A DNA stretch of 64,000 nt from Numida meleagris (taxonomy: Eukaryota; Chordata; Aves; Galliformes; Numididae). Position 1 is the first letter of the stretch, and every line of letters begins with the position of its first letter. A program made the position numbers and the translations under genes. Shown here one piece after another: positions 47,851 through 61,074 of this stretch. The DNA lies in contig NC_034424.1 of the NCBI RefSeq assembly GCF_002078875.1, forward strand, positions 5,037,546 to 5,101,545, written 5' to 3'. The notes below the pieces were generated by a model. That model worked only from the letters and a program-made list of their open reading frames with translations. It was not told the origin of the DNA and made no database searches.

Positions 47851-50472
47851 ATTTCAGCTTTTCATCTCCTTGGTGCTAGGTGAATGTTTCAGATCAGTGC
47901 TACCCAAACTAAACTCAGCAGACAGGATTTTATTTTTCTCTGTAAATGACATGGTAGTATGTTTTTTCCTTCCATCTCAAGTTGTTGGTGTACATATTGC
48001 ATGGTATGATCAGTTGTCACATCCAAATGATTGCAGCTGTCCCTCTGCAGTTGTTTATCAATGTCTATATCTTATATCTTCTTTGGAATAGTTAAATATT
48101 GACAGTGTTAGTACTGGAAAATTGGGATGTTTAAGCTGATCTAGTTTGCCTAGCAACATATTTTGTAATTAAACTTGGTTAGATGCATTTTCTTCTCTTA
48201 AATTCATAATGTGAGCTAGTTGGGCAAAAAAGGAAAGCATATATAGAAATGAAGCATTCCACTGAAGACAAGTAGGGACACAAAGCTCTTTCGGTTTTCT
48301 TCAGTAGAGGTAGACAGAAGTTGAACTAATACAATTGTGCTATTTTTGGAGATAAGGATAAGAAGCAGCTTGTGAGTTGCCTGGGTTTAAATGCCTCAGA
48401 ATTCAGAGACATTTAAGAGCTTTAGTAAGAGCATATGTTTGTGGAAAACAAATAATTCACTCTGAACCTTGTTTCCCTATTTTCAGAGCCAAGTATAACT
48501 GCTGCTGAAAGTTCCAGGATACAAACATACTTTCAACCTTCTGCTCTGCACCATTTAAAGCAGGATACACATCTTCCTCTCCAATTGCATGTACTACTTG
48601 GCTTGCTTATGGCCCTGCAGTTGTTTTGTGATTTCCATTTTTTTTTTTTTAAGGTGAGGACTTCTTTAGAGTGTTAAGCACAGTGGGTTGCTAGTTCAGG
48701 TGAAATGAAGAAGCTGAGTTTCAGAAAAAGAGGCAAAAAGAAACAAACAAGGTGTATTAATTATTTAATACTTTTATAGTAAAAATACTGTAAACTACAA
48801 TCCCAGTGCACATACAAGAGAATTACCAAAGAGCACAACGCTGTGTTTTGAGCTGTATTACCTGCTGACAAATTTTTGAGTGATAGCTGAAGGAAAAGTA
48901 ATTGCTAAGTAGGAAATGAGCCATCCTTCAGCAGGCACCACACTGACACAAACTGCAGAGTCCTTTCTGGACTGTGCATCATTATGATGAAAATAATTCT
49001 TAACATTCTGGTATGCCTCTGACAGGAGTTTCTTCTCTAAACAAACCAGCCTGGATGCAGTTTACAGACTGGATTTGGTTTTTAAAAAAAAAAAAAAGTA
49101 TTCTGCATTTTCAATCTGCTTTTGGACTATCGTGTTGTATTAACGATTCTGTACTGTCCTTTCCAGAGTGCTCTTTAACTTTAAAGCCCTGAGTGCATTC
49201 TGCCAGCTTGCCAAGATGTATTTCTGAGCTGGTGTTAACTTCTGAGTCAAAGCAATTAAGGCACAATAACTAAGTTGTTGGATGTGGTTTGCTTTTTTTT
49301 TTTTTTTTTTTTTAAAGTAGAAAAAGGTCAGCACTAGAACTCACACCACAGGCTTTTCTTCCAGCCCCTTATGGAAACTTAAACTATGACCTCCTATGAC
49401 AGTGGAAAACAAGTAAAGCTGCTGCCATCCTGGAATGCTATCAGCACCCCAACCCCATGGAAACAAATAGGACCTAGAACCTTTCCTTTTCAAGATTCCT
49501 TTCCAGTGCTACTTTGTATTATTTCATTAAAATTCTACTGATACGCTGAGGTAGCAGCATTACCACTAGTGTTATTTGAGCTAGGCAAGAAGAGCCCACC
49601 TCCCTTACTGGCTCTTTCTCCATTAGATACAGCGAAGGCCTAGAGCACGAGGTTATATGCAGAAGTAACTCAGTAGGCAAGTATTGCTCTTCTGTCAAAA
49701 GAAAAGTGGCTGGCATCATTCTTTGCTGAATTCATTCAAAATACCCTATGAATTATCGACAGCACCATCAGCTTAAAGGAAAAAAAAATTAGGATGCTAA
49801 TCAGGGAGGGCATCATAAGGTACACACTAATTATCTCAGCTGAATTTGGTGCCTCACAGCCGTTTCTCATGCAATTAATGCTACGAAACCTCATATCTTT
49901 GTGAAAAGCACGCAGTTCAGGCATGTAGTCAAAATGAAATTTGCTTTTGACTGCACAAATATTTACTCAAATATTTCTATTATGTACCCAGCATTACTAA
50001 AAGGCACAGTGGTTCTCACAGTAAGAGCTATGTTGAAGAAAGGCCACAGGGATCGTATTGATTCTGGCTGGTTTGTTGGTAACAGCTGCTGTTCCTTACC
50101 AGCAAATAGAGAGGAAACTTTGGGGAACAGAAGTTAACATGGCAGTTCATGCTGTTCTTGCATCCCTTCAGGTGTGGATGCAGTTAAGAAAAGGAAGTAA
50201 ATTTACAGAGAGACCTCGTCTTGGTCAAGACATCAACCATTCTGGCCCTCCCAGAACCAGCGTCTCCCCTTTAACAGTGTTATTCATATATAAAAAATAA
50301 CCCTGATTATCCTTCTTGAAAGGTGATTTGCTTTTATGGATCAGGTTGTGGAACATGTTGTGTAGTCCGTGATGTATTAAAGTTCCATGCAATGTAACAG
50401 CAACATCAGCAAAGCTTTATCCAACAACCTGCAGATGTCTTCTGGCGTTTTACTAATTAGGTACCACTGTGA
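47851..50472. other. Convergent PKN3-ZDHHC12 interval, partly ZDHHC12 3' UTR
   Basis: PKN3 (plus) and ZDHHC12 (minus) end towards each other here. No gene is supported. Minus-strand sequence next to the ZDHHC12 stop must hold its 3' UTR; a minus-strand ATTAAA near 48767-48772 is one possible end, but it would imply a UTR of about 1.7 kb. A 21-base T run lies at 49293-49313. Confidence 0.5.
49293..49313 (+). repeat. Homopolymer T run
   Basis: Twenty-one consecutive T residues, read as poly-A on the strand of ZDHHC12. No retrocopy body is recognisable next to it, so it is treated as a simple repeat. Confidence 0.8.
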
Positions 50473-53400
50473 TTAGACAGGTTCACTGTTCCTGTGAAAA
50501 TAGATTTTCTCCCATGCAGTGAGATGGCATGAACAGAAGAACCTCCAGAGATTGAGGATCACTCCTTGGTCAAAGGGATTCTCCAGCTCAGAGTGTCGCA
50601 GGTAGGAGATGCGATGATATGACATGAACTCCCAGGTGGTGGTGTTGCATGAGATCAGATAGAGGTGTGAAATAAGCAGCAGCAAGACAACAATGGAGAA
50701 TATGACTATCAGGAGGAAGGATATGAGTAGGAAAATGTTGTGCCGCAGCCACTCCCAAGACTGTTTAAAGTAAAGGCCTGACCTTTCAAAGAGAAATAAA
50801 TTCAAGGTCAAACATGGAAAACTAGTTATATAAACCAAGTAAGCATCATATTTGATTTGATTCGTAACAGCTGAGATTCTGATCATCATGTACTGCAGGT
50901 AATTTTATATACTGTAAGTTCTTAAAAGATTGCAACAGCAATGCCTTAGGTTCCAAGAAGTTTAGAAGATGCTGGTTCACCTGACAGCTGAAAGATGCAG
51001 TCAGTTTCAGCTGACTCCTTTCCTGAACAGGTCCACAGCTGAAACCCAATTGGAATTTCCAAAAATCTCATAAATATTTTATTACAGTAACTGAAGCAGA
51101 ATTAGTTTCTCTTCTACTTTTGTAAATTCTATTCATTTAAACTCAAAGATGAGCAGCACAACCTAATTTATCAGATTCTGCTCAGTTACTGATCAGCTGT
51201 GTTGCTCCTCAGCAGATTAGAAGGCTCAGAAAAGCTGATCTTCAGGATGCAAATCAGGGTAAAGATAGCCAACCCAGCCAGCACTATGCTCTACACAAGC
51301 CCCCTAAGGGGGATCTCCAGGACCATCAAGACTTCTAATAAGTTCAGCAGTCAAAGTGCTGCTTCCAGGCCTTACCAAGCAACGTGTCCTCCCCACAGCA
51401 GAACTACAAGCTGTATGCTAAGGTAGACTATGAAGAGGGGGTGATTCTTCTCTCCTACACAGTTCTCAATCCAGGGGCAGTGATGGTCATAGCGCCGTAC
51501 GCAATGTTGGCACAGCTGGCAGTGCTTGGCTCGCATTGGTTGCTGTGAAGCAAAAACAAAACAAAAAGGAAACAAAATGCTAGCAATAAACCAGTCCTGT
51601 TCAACCTTCTGCTTGGTAAAAGCATTATGCAGAAATGTCCACCTCCCAAAAGCACAGCTCAAGTACTGAGAACAGACAGGATACAATATATAGCTGAGGA
51701 AAGTAGTATGAATGTGCCTCCTAGGATTTGCTCCTTGAAACGTGCATGTTTTACTACCGTATCCTCCTGCAATAAGCTGATTTCTCTTGCTAGATATTCT
51801 TCAGGAATTTATGGAAGCTGGGATAATGCTGGATTTTATTAAACTGATAAGGATCACTGTGCAAAGAGGCATTTCTAGGCTTGAGGCAAGCTGTTTTAAG
51901 AGCTAATTTAATTGCTCTAATTTTTCCTTCATGCAATCTTTAACAATTCACACTAATGTTTTGTTGTTTTTATACCCCCAAACAAGCTCACAGCTACCAG
52001 CAGTTCTGTATGTCATGCGTAAGTGCCTTTCTCATTCCCTATCACGATGCCTTCAAAATGACCTTTTTGACAATGCTCTCAGGGCTGGCTGATGTGGCAG
52101 TAAGAATGCTGAACAAAATTTTCCCATGGTGGAATATGGCAAAAGAAGATCCCTGTTTGTATGACTCAGCAGGGACTTGTTTCAACCTTGGAAATTAGGA
52201 GACATGCCACTGCTTAACATTGCAGCTGTAGCTACACAGTCCAGTTGGATCACTCCTCCATTCAGGATGCAGCTGAGGTCCAGCAGCTAGCTGTATCTAG
52301 TTTGTCAGCAAGAGGATGACCCTGCAATAGAATCGATCAGCTCGGCCATGCCTCCAAACTACCAAGCAGCAAGGGCCGAGCAGAAAAGCAAGGCAATAAA
52401 TAGCAGTTGTACAAAGAGGTTGCCAAAAATGCAAACTTGCAAATCAGTCATCCCATTCTCTCCTGCCACGCTATCGATGCCTACCTTCACCATGCAGTAG
52501 CCGCAACGCCGCATCTTGACATTGCTTGAAACCTGGGGTGGCACCATGCTTTGTTCTTCACTTTTGCCTGCCTATACATAAATAAATGGAGCAACGAAAG
52601 ATGTATTACGTGCTGCTGTCTGAGGTGTGGCAGCTATCAGCCTGCTTGGCACGACTGAGCTATCTGGATCCTTTTCCTTAACAGTTACATACTGCTGGTT
52701 ATCTCTGTCATTAGGAAAGTTAAACAAAATAATTCCCAGCGAAATACAGAAGCTGCTACATAAATACTGCGGCATGAAATTCCACTGCAGCTAATTAGGG
52801 TACACGCAGACACAGCAGGCTACTGTAACCATCAAAAGAACGTTTGTACAGAGGCGGAAATAATTGTGAACCAGATACCACACAGATCCTAACTACAATT
52901 CAGGACATAAACAAACAAGGCTAGACTTCACTTCCAAACACAATCACGCTGTCTTTTCAATATAAAGAGTGCATCAGCATTAATGATGGAAGATTAAAAC
53001 TGATCATGCCTTGTGTTATCTTTTGTCCTATGCAACCAGCAAGGCACCTAACCTGGAGCAGACTACATCTTGTTCAGCATCTCCAGCTACCCCACTGCAA
53101 CTTGTCTGTGTGTCTGTCCTCCGAGGGGCAACAAATCTATCAACAGTTCAGTAAACAGAGCTGCAGAGAGAACTTTCTTCTGAGCTTGGCCTTCAATTCA
53201 GGTTTCCATACTCATTCTAATGAGCAGCAATTTGCATAAAATGCAAGGTGTAAACATTCCATAGGGTGAAGCTGCCTCTGAGGAAAGAGCATACATGCTC
53301 AGATGGCACAGGGCACTTTGCTAAAGGAGGTGTGGGGCGAAAGATGCACTTAGAGGCTGTAAACCCTTCCCTGTCGTAGAACGTGACTTAGGGACTCATA

Positions 53401-54129
53401 GCCCTCATCGCCCAATGGGCTGCACATGCTTCCCTTGTTCCAAGTGCAACAGAAACCATTTCAGGCTGTTCTTACGTAGCAGAGGCAAAAAGCCCATGGA
53501 TCGCGTAGCCCCAGCGCATCTTCCATTCACGAAGCGATGCTATACCTTCACCTCCTCTTCAGCTGTGACGAAGCCCGGGTCCATGAGGGACACCCTAAAG
53601 TACAGCAGGACAGAGCACCCGAGCAGCACTACGAAGAGCGCTGGCTGCAGCACTGCTCCGCGCTCCACTTCCTTTTGTAGATCTAAAAGAGAACCCCAAA
53701 ACCACAGCGCTGTGGTTCCTGGCGCAGCTTTCAGGGCTTGTCTCCCTCGACGAGGGCTCAAAAGGGCGATTTACCACCCGGCAATCACACCGCGGGCACA
53801 CCCCGCGCTGCACGTGAATATAAAAGGCTTAAAGGGGAGCGTGCCCCCGCATCCTTCCTCCCGTCATACAAGTTCCGAGCCCCCAAAGCTGCCTGACCCC
53901 TCACGGCCACATCGCTAACCCCCGCACCTCCTGGAGCCGGGCAGGCCGCAGGGCAGCGCCCAGCTCGGCACCGCCGCCCCGCAGGCACGGACCCGCCCGG
54001 CAACCCCCCCCTCCCAGCCGGGCGCTGCGAGGGCTCCGCCTCACCTGTGCGGTGCAGGAAGAGCCCCAGCGTTAACCCCCCGCTGAGGGCGGTGTAGGCG
54101 GTCCTCACCCACAGCCCGCCGGCTCCCAT
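50473..54129 (-). CDS. ZDHHC12: Palmitoyltransferase ZDHHC12
   Basis: A four-pass membrane S-acyltransferase of the DHHC family that transfers palmitate to protein cysteines, usually in Golgi or ER membranes. Coding exons on the minus strand are 54129-54045, 53682-53546, 52571-52485, 51542-51376 and 50782-50473; phases close to give 261 aa against about 267 in human. Membrane segments are visible at about residues 8-26, 40-60, 137-158 and 175-205. The cysteine-rich domain begins at MRRCGYC (exon 3) and carries HCQLC...[11 protein letters not shown], with DHHC at 122-125 and Cys125 as the acyl-accepting residue. The TTxE-type motif appears as [13 protein letters not shown] after the last helix. 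Known mammalian substrates (gephyrin, NLRP3) come from family knowledge only. The gene lies tail to tail with PKN3 and head to tail with ZER1. Confidence 0.96.
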
Positions 54130-54430
54130 GGCACCGCAGGCCCGGAAGGAGCAGCGCGGCCCCGGCCGCGGGCTGTGCTGGAAGGCGGGCTGTGCGCGGG
54201 GTGCGGCCTGCCTCGTTCCGCCCCTCAGCGCGGCTGTCTGTGGGCCGAGCTGCGGCCCGTGTCCCTCCGTTCCTTCCGTTAGCGCTCAGCTCCAGCCCGT
54301 GTCCCTTCACGCCGTTCTGCTCTCCGCGGCCCCTCAGCCCTGTTGCCCCGGGTGCTGCGGCCCTGCGGTGAAACGCAGCTGTTAGACCCGAGGGAAACTG
54401 CTAAGCGCACACAGCGATCCGCGGGGTCCG
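54130..54430 (-). promoter_or_regulatory. CpG-island promoter of ZDHHC12 with ETS site
   Basis: CpG-rich DNA covers about 53.85-54.45 kb. An ETS-type CCGGAAG core at 54142-54148 lies 13-19 bases upstream of the start codon, a usual position for TATA-less ETS-driven start sites. A short 5' leader is therefore likely. Confidence 0.6.
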
Positions 54431-55142
54431 TACAGGTGTGCGTTGGAGAGTTGTGCGTGAGACGCTGCTGTGGTCTCGCCAGTTTATTTTATCAGATGGT
54501 TTCCACGCCCCGGGGAGAAATTCGGGAGCTGTGCGTTGCTGAACGCATATAGGCAGCTCTGTTAGCAGGGCTTATAACATGGCAGAGCTTTGGTGGGGGC
54601 TGCCAGGGTGGGATTTCATCTCACTTCAGATGTCTGCAGCACGGGTGTTTGTGTCTGAGAGGTCCTGGGCTCTCCTGGCAGCTCTGGAAGGAAATAGTGC
54701 ATCCACAGAACGGTCCTCATCCGAGCGCAGCCATCTACCGCTGCAAATTGCGCCCTGCGTTTGGAGCTTTGGTCTCTTGCTGAAAAGCCACAGTGACTCA
54801 TTTAGGTGTATGCTCTGTCTGTTCAGAGGAGATGGAGCTCACCAAAAACCCATAGAAATTCTGAAATTCTCGGTTTTAACATCACTGTTTATTTGCTGCT
54901 TTTGTTACCTTCCCTCCCAGTAAACTCTGGAGAAGAAAAATCACATTCTTTTCAAATGTATCCTCCTGCCCCGAAACGCAGCCGATTCCTTGGTGTTGTT
55001 TGACCATTAACTTTGATTATTTCAGTCTGTTTTAAGTGAGTGGGTGGCTACTTCCTGGTTCTAGGAAAGCACCTGGTTGCACAGGTCACACTAATTACTT
55101 ACTTAAGACAGCTGCATTGAAATGCTAATAAAAATAGGGAAA

Positions 55143-55223
55143 TGGTTTAATGGCCGTGGTGGTGATGGGTTGATGGTTGGACTAGATGGTCTTAGAGACC
55201 TTTTCCAACCTTTATGATTCTGT
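55143..55223 (+). mobile_element. CR1 LINE 3' tail
   Basis: Contains the diagnostic CR1 sequence GTGGTGATGGGTTGATGG, TTGGACTAGATGGTCTTAGA, TTTTCCAACC and a terminal ATGATTCTGT. A severely 5'-truncated copy of about 80 bases. Confidence 0.85.
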
Positions 55224-55638
55224 AAGAATGGTCTGAACTTGCCTTTTCAATGTTTATTTAAATCCTTTTCCTTCTTTCTTTTAATTACTCTAGGTAGTTA
55301 AGAAACCTACAGAAATCCTCCCTCAGAAACCTCATAGACAGGATCAGCGCTTGTCAAAACTGAGAGTTTGGAGGTGGCCCTGCTCCTCTCTGTGTGCTTT
55401 AAATATCCTGAAAATCTTTCTGTTCACATAAAACCTTTCAGAACAGTAGAGAGCTCAGAACACTAACATCAGTCTCTGTCTGCAACCAGGAAGAAAAAAA
55501 GGTGGGTAGTGTTTTTCCTTTCTTTGCTGAGAGGTGTAAACTTTAGAGCTTAATGAAAGCTATTTGAGTAGTAACAGTGTTACCCACTTCGCAGCAGAAA
55601 CGTTCTGATATTCCAGAATAACCTGTCATAAGGAATGC

Positions 55639-55707
55639 CTTCTCTTTTTTTCTTTTTATTTTCTTTTCTCTCTTTCTTTCTTTTTTCTCTTTTTCTTTCT
55701 TTTTTTC
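55639..55707 (+). repeat. Polypyrimidine (CTTT-rich) tract
   Basis: About 69 bases almost entirely of T and C, with CTTT and CTTTT units and a single interrupting A. On the minus strand it is a GAAA-rich polypurine tract. Such tracts are length-variable and can form triplex DNA. Confidence 0.8.
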
Positions 55708-58700
55708 ACCTGCAATTAGAATAATTTGGTGTGTGTTATGCTTTTTTTTTTTTTTCCTCACAGCATTGAAACCTGTCTTAGATGAGAGTTTATCTCTGCT
55801 TCAAGGGTTTCAACCCCAAGGGCTGTCTGGTTGAAGTTAGGCTCAGTTTAGAAGCCCTCAGTTTTCAAGTTTCTGGGCAGAGAATCTAGATTCTTATGGT
55901 ATTCCAGCTAGGAATGTCATGTTGCTGGAAGCATAAGGTATCTCTCTGTTCTCTGCAGCGTGGTACATTTTCAGCTCCCTGTGGTAGTTCAGTTTCATGT
56001 TAACTCCTTCTCTTGCCTTCAGCCACTGAGAGTCTGATCCTTCAGAGGTTTTACAGTGACCACTGGATTAACTGGGAGTTGAACTCTTGTGGGATCAGTG
56101 TCTTAAGAAGACAGTCCTGCTGGCCTTAAAGCAGGTTGACTGTTTTAAACTAAAAAAAGTCTTTCCTTAAGTATTTGGCTTCTGCCCGCTCACGGTGCTT
56201 AGGCTGCAGAATGCTGTAGCCACAGATCCATTACAGAGTTCAGAGGCAATCTGTACAATCAAATATTGTTCTGATTTTTTTCCCCCTCTGACATAATTTC
56301 ATTAAAATACTCTTCCTCCATGCCTCTTTTCTATCGACAGTCTTGTATCCCTTCAAGTGATGAAAGCAAAAGCCACTGAACTGCACAATCAACACATGGC
56401 AGTTCATTTTTAATGAAATACATGGCAGCAAATGGACCGATAATGTACCTAAATAATCCACGTTCATAGACCAAAGGAAGAAGACATTGTTAAGCACTAG
56501 GTTTAATACACAGCAGGTATCCCAATGGATACAACAGAAAAGTTAATTCATTCAGAATTGTAAGGAAGCAACAATTGTGCATTATTTTTTTGCTTGGTTT
56601 CACCATGTACAAACGTTTGAACCAGGCCTCTCAACATTAGGCAGGTCAATGGACAGAGTAAAAGCAGAAGCTTGCTCATTATAGGTGAGATTGTTTTCTT
56701 TACGTAAAACGTGGAAATATATATTTGGTTAGCTTAAAACCTTTTCTTTTAACAAAAAGGAATTACAGAGAGAATCGGTGACAATTATCTGAAACCAAAA
56801 TAGTCTGTTAAAGGAGAAATGTTTCAGTCAAGCAGGAAATCTCCCTAATTCCTGTTCTTACGTGCTGTCTTCTCATCCATCCCTGACAACCATAACCCTC
56901 TTGGTTGTCATGGAGGCCAGCTGTTTCCCCTAATTTTTATTATCATTTTTTTTTTCCAGCACATGCCACCCTCTAACACCTGAGCTGTGGCAGTCTTCTT
57001 CCTAAACAGTCTCAGATTTTTTCTGGTGGAGTAGTGCCTGAATGCAGTGCCCCCTCCTCTGCTGCCCTGGTAATTAATCACCTTCTTCAAGTGACGAGGG
57101 GAATAAGCTCACAGCTCTAAGGCTTTTCTTCCCCTCATCTTTTGCAGAGACCGAAGCACTCAAACACAAGGCCAGGTGACAAGCTGGGTAGGATTTAGTG
57201 CTAAACAGGTAACATCTAAGCTAGCAGAGAGGTGCAGGGCGATAACAGCTATGATGTAGGAGGGTCAGATTAATTATTTGCATTGTTACTAATTGCCGCA
57301 ATTATCAGTGCTAAACTTTCTCAGCTTGGTCTCCGTGAGAAAGTCTGGTGCTGCTAGATGTGAAGCATCGTACACGCTGATGCCAATCTGTGTAAGCAGT
57401 TCCTCCCACAGATCTTGGAAAATGGAAGCACTTGTGGAAAGCTGCCCACCAACTTCTGTCATATCTATTCCAGGGAACACGGCACACACCCTGCATGCTG
57501 AGGACTGCTGCGTCATTGTGCTGGGCCACTGAACCACGAGGTCTTTTTCAGTCAGAAAGAAGACTACTTGTACTGAAGGTAGAGGGTTCCTTTGTTGGAA
57601 TAGTCTCTGCAGAGATTATTGAGTCGGTTCATGCTCTGCCTGGCCAGCTTTTGAATATTAAGGGAATGTAAACATAAAAACATGAGTCTGAATGAGTCAA
57701 CAACTACTAAGCTTAAGGAGTCCCTCTGCCATACTTCATCAGACTGTGAGCTTCTTTCCAGCTGTATTTTCACCTTACAGTTGAAAACCGTAGTTTTTTA
57801 GTTTTTTATAGTTTTTTAGGCAGGATTGGTTTCTATAACTGTGCATGGAACTGAAGTCTCCTGGTTCATTCCTTTGCTCCAGCAAAGCTGGAAAGTCTGA
57901 GAGGCTTCCCTGTAACAGGCAAGTATTTCTGGACATCTAGCTTCCCCTTTTCACTTAAGACCTTCATAAAAATCAGCCTCTTTGCCCTCCCCTCCTTTGT
58001 AGAATATTAGTATTCTGCAGGTACAAGACAACTGTCCTGTCCTGTGCATTTTATTTACAGCAGCAATTCATTAACTCCTCTTTGCCTCCAAAAAGTGCTT
58101 TCAGATCATGGCACATGCCTGCTGCCTAGGATGCAACACCTGTTGTTTCAGTTAGGGAGACTGAGGTACAACCTAGCTTCAGACACCACAGAAATTCCTG
58201 GATTATGCTCAGACGTTCAAGATACCTTTCTTACCTTACTGAATGGGCAATGTTTCTGCTACATAGCTAGCTGTAATAGACCAGTGATAGTTTTCCCTAC
58301 CCTCTAGGGTTAAGTGACAGATTTCACAGAGCTGAGCTTTTCTGGCAGGCTGGCCTGGCTCCATTAATCTCCATGTTCCTGGGAAGTCGAAATCTTTTTT
58401 TTTTTTTTGGTTCAGGCTCAGGTACATGAGGATCTGTGAGCAGTGAGAACAGAGGTGATCTTTGCTATGTGAAACAAAGGTTTGTTAGGTTGTGATACCA
58501 CAGTCCAGCGGCAGCAGATGTGACTTCAGTAACAGCTCGACTTACAGAGGGACTGCTTTGAACTTTTGGGGTCCTTCAGGCTTGAGGCTGATGGAACCAA
58601 ACCATTGTTTTGTCAAAATCTCAGTGTAAAGCCTGATTGGCTGATTACAGTGCAAGGCTGAGATGTGCTCCAGCTGTCTCTCCTGCATTGCAGCTGCATT

Positions 58701-60956
58701 CTGAGGACATAGGTTTCTGACACGTACTGTATCTGTGATGTTTCCCCATCTCCAATCCCACCTTGCCAACGTGGTCAGAATCTTTAGTGTTTTTTGTCAC
58801 TTGATTCAAGATTTTAGTGGTGGAAGTTTTCACTGTATGGACATTAGAAAGGAAGAAAATCTAGTGGGTGGCACTGTCACAACTTCACAACTGAGACAAC
58901 TTCAAAAGGATAGCGCTAAATGGAGAATAAAATGAGCAAAGCCTGACTCCTGTAATGCATGGAGGCTGGTCAGCAGTATATGCAGCCACTCTTAGTTCTG
59001 CATCTAGGAGAATGATTGGCAAGCATTACACAGAAAACATCTTGAAAGAAACATCTCTGTCTCAAAGCTTATAGAGACAGAAACTCTTAGGAAACAGGAA
59101 TAAAAGAGAGAAAAAAACATTTCAATCAAACAACCACGAAAAAAGTGTAATTTGTCAAGTTTTTCAAACTGTATGAAAACAATTCAAAAGTGACACAAAA
59201 ATATATATAAAGTTTGAAAAATACTTAAAGAAAAAGTACAGATCTCACAATATCAAAACATATGACATGGTTAAAAAGAGAGAAGAAAAGACATTGGGTA
59301 ACACCATATTGGCAGGAAAAGGTAAACCTCTCCAGGGCAGCTGTGTTCTGTCATTTAAAGTGTCAGTTTGTGTCTCCAGGATCTGTCCATAACGTGCTCA
59401 GCAACGACAGCATTAACTCTGAGCATCAGAAGAACCTCAGTCATAGCAGCAAGCAATGTAAATGAGGGAAGAGAGCAGCGACTTACTGTGCTATCTCAGA
59501 GGCCTGAAACATCCTAACACCCGTGTCCATGGTTTCCTCTCACTGCAGATGTAAAATCTTTTCAAAACTGCTTTTAAGGGAAGAGCTGTGAATTTAAAAG
59601 AACTGTGACAAGTGGGGCTCTAAGCATAAACTGCACGACGTGATGTTGAGTGCCTGGCTGTGAAGCAACCTTTGGCCCTTGGCTTCTTAAGACTTGGTAG
59701 GCCTGGGGTTTTACAGGTGAAGACCAGCATAGTGGGGACTCTCCTCTCCCCTAAACCGTATAAATTGGAGTGATTCTGCTGATGGGAGTGGGACTGCACT
59801 GGTTAGTGCTAGCAGGAGTAGGATAAGGGTAGTGCCAGAAGAGGGGGAAGATGTTGGCGAGGAACGAGAGGTGCCATTTTAGGAGATGGCATTCCAAAGG
59901 GCTCCTAGAGACTCCCCAGCCTCAGGAGACGTTAGCACCTCAAATGACAACATCTGTGCTGCAGTGAGCTTCCTGTAAAGGGAGGTTATTTTACCACTGA
60001 GCATGGCTTGCACCAGTGCAGACTGAAGAATGGTAGAACAGCTTCAGTCATTTACTGGGACTTGCACAAGCGGAACAAGCCACCTAGGCCGGGTAGGGGT
60101 TATTATGCCATTCTCTGGCATTTGTAGCCCTTGTCCATGAAGCAGAACACAACTAAGAAGGTGGTGAAAAACAGGAATGAAGATGTGTAGCCCTTTGTGA
60201 ACAAACCCTGTTCCTTCATGCACAGGCCCCCTTGGAGGGAAAAGCTCTGTGTTGCCATGTGTAACTGGTTTTACTGGTCATCCCTGACCATATGAGTCTA
60301 GGTGGGCTGGTAGATCCTACTCAACTGCCAAAGGGGACAAAACAGAACTCCTGACATTAACGGGGATGTCTTACTTCCAAATGACCCACAATCATTTAGC
60401 AGTGTTTCCATTAATAGGATTCTACCATAAAAAAAAAAAACCCTTAGGAGAATGTATTGACTTAAAAGATTATTCTTCCCTGTTTCCTCTACTTAAAAAT
60501 ATTAGTAAAAAGGTTAGTTCTTTTGGTCTGACTCGTTGGTAATGTGTCCCCCAACCTCTCAGAGCAAACAACTAACTCACTGCTGCCTGTAAACCCACTG
60601 GGTGGCCAATACTGATTCAGGACTGGTGTTCTTGCAGACATTACAGGACCTCATGCAATACAGAAAAAGGGAATTTTCTAAAAAGGAGGAAATGAACAAG
60701 TCACACTAGCGATCACACAACTAGGTTTTCAAGCTCATGATCATTTGAGGCTCTCTGTATGGTCTAAAAAAAAAAAAGGTTAAAAGATACGTAATGTAGT
60801 TGTCTGTTTTTTTGTTTTCTTTTTATACAGAAATCATACACACAGAACTTCAATCTGAAACTTCATAACGAAAAAGTCCACTAATTTAAGGAAAGCATTT
60901 TGTTGTGCAAAAAGTCCCTCCCCCCTCCCCTGTTCACCTTCATCTACTGAGGGTCT

Positions 60957-60970
60957 CACACACACACACA
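60957..60970 (+). repeat. (CA)7 microsatellite
   Basis: Seven perfect CA units, inside the probable ZER1 3' UTR just downstream of its stop codon. Confidence 0.75.
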
Positions 60971-61074
60971 AAGTTTCCTTCCAACAGGCGAGTTGGTAAG
61001 AAAGAGTCCTCGCTATGTACAGTGAATTAGAGAAGCTGGATACAGTGCTGGCAAGAGGCATTGGATGATTGCCT

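Larger units (their letters stand above)
54431..61074 (-). other. ZDHHC12 upstream DNA and probable ZER1 3' UTR
   Basis: No coding exon is supported in this 6.6 kb. The right part next to the ZER1 stop at 61075 must be ZER1 3' UTR. Candidate minus-strand AATAAA signals lie near 58050-58055 and 56935-56942, and an ATTAAA near 56406, so the UTR could be 3-4.7 kb long; none can be chosen from sequence alone. The interval also contains a CR1 tail, a pyrimidine tract and a CA repeat. Confidence 0.5.

Noticed and set aside
53415..53918. 167-codon plus-strand frame
   Set aside because: It is antisense to ZDHHC12 exon 2 and its flanks; the coding signal is on the minus strand.
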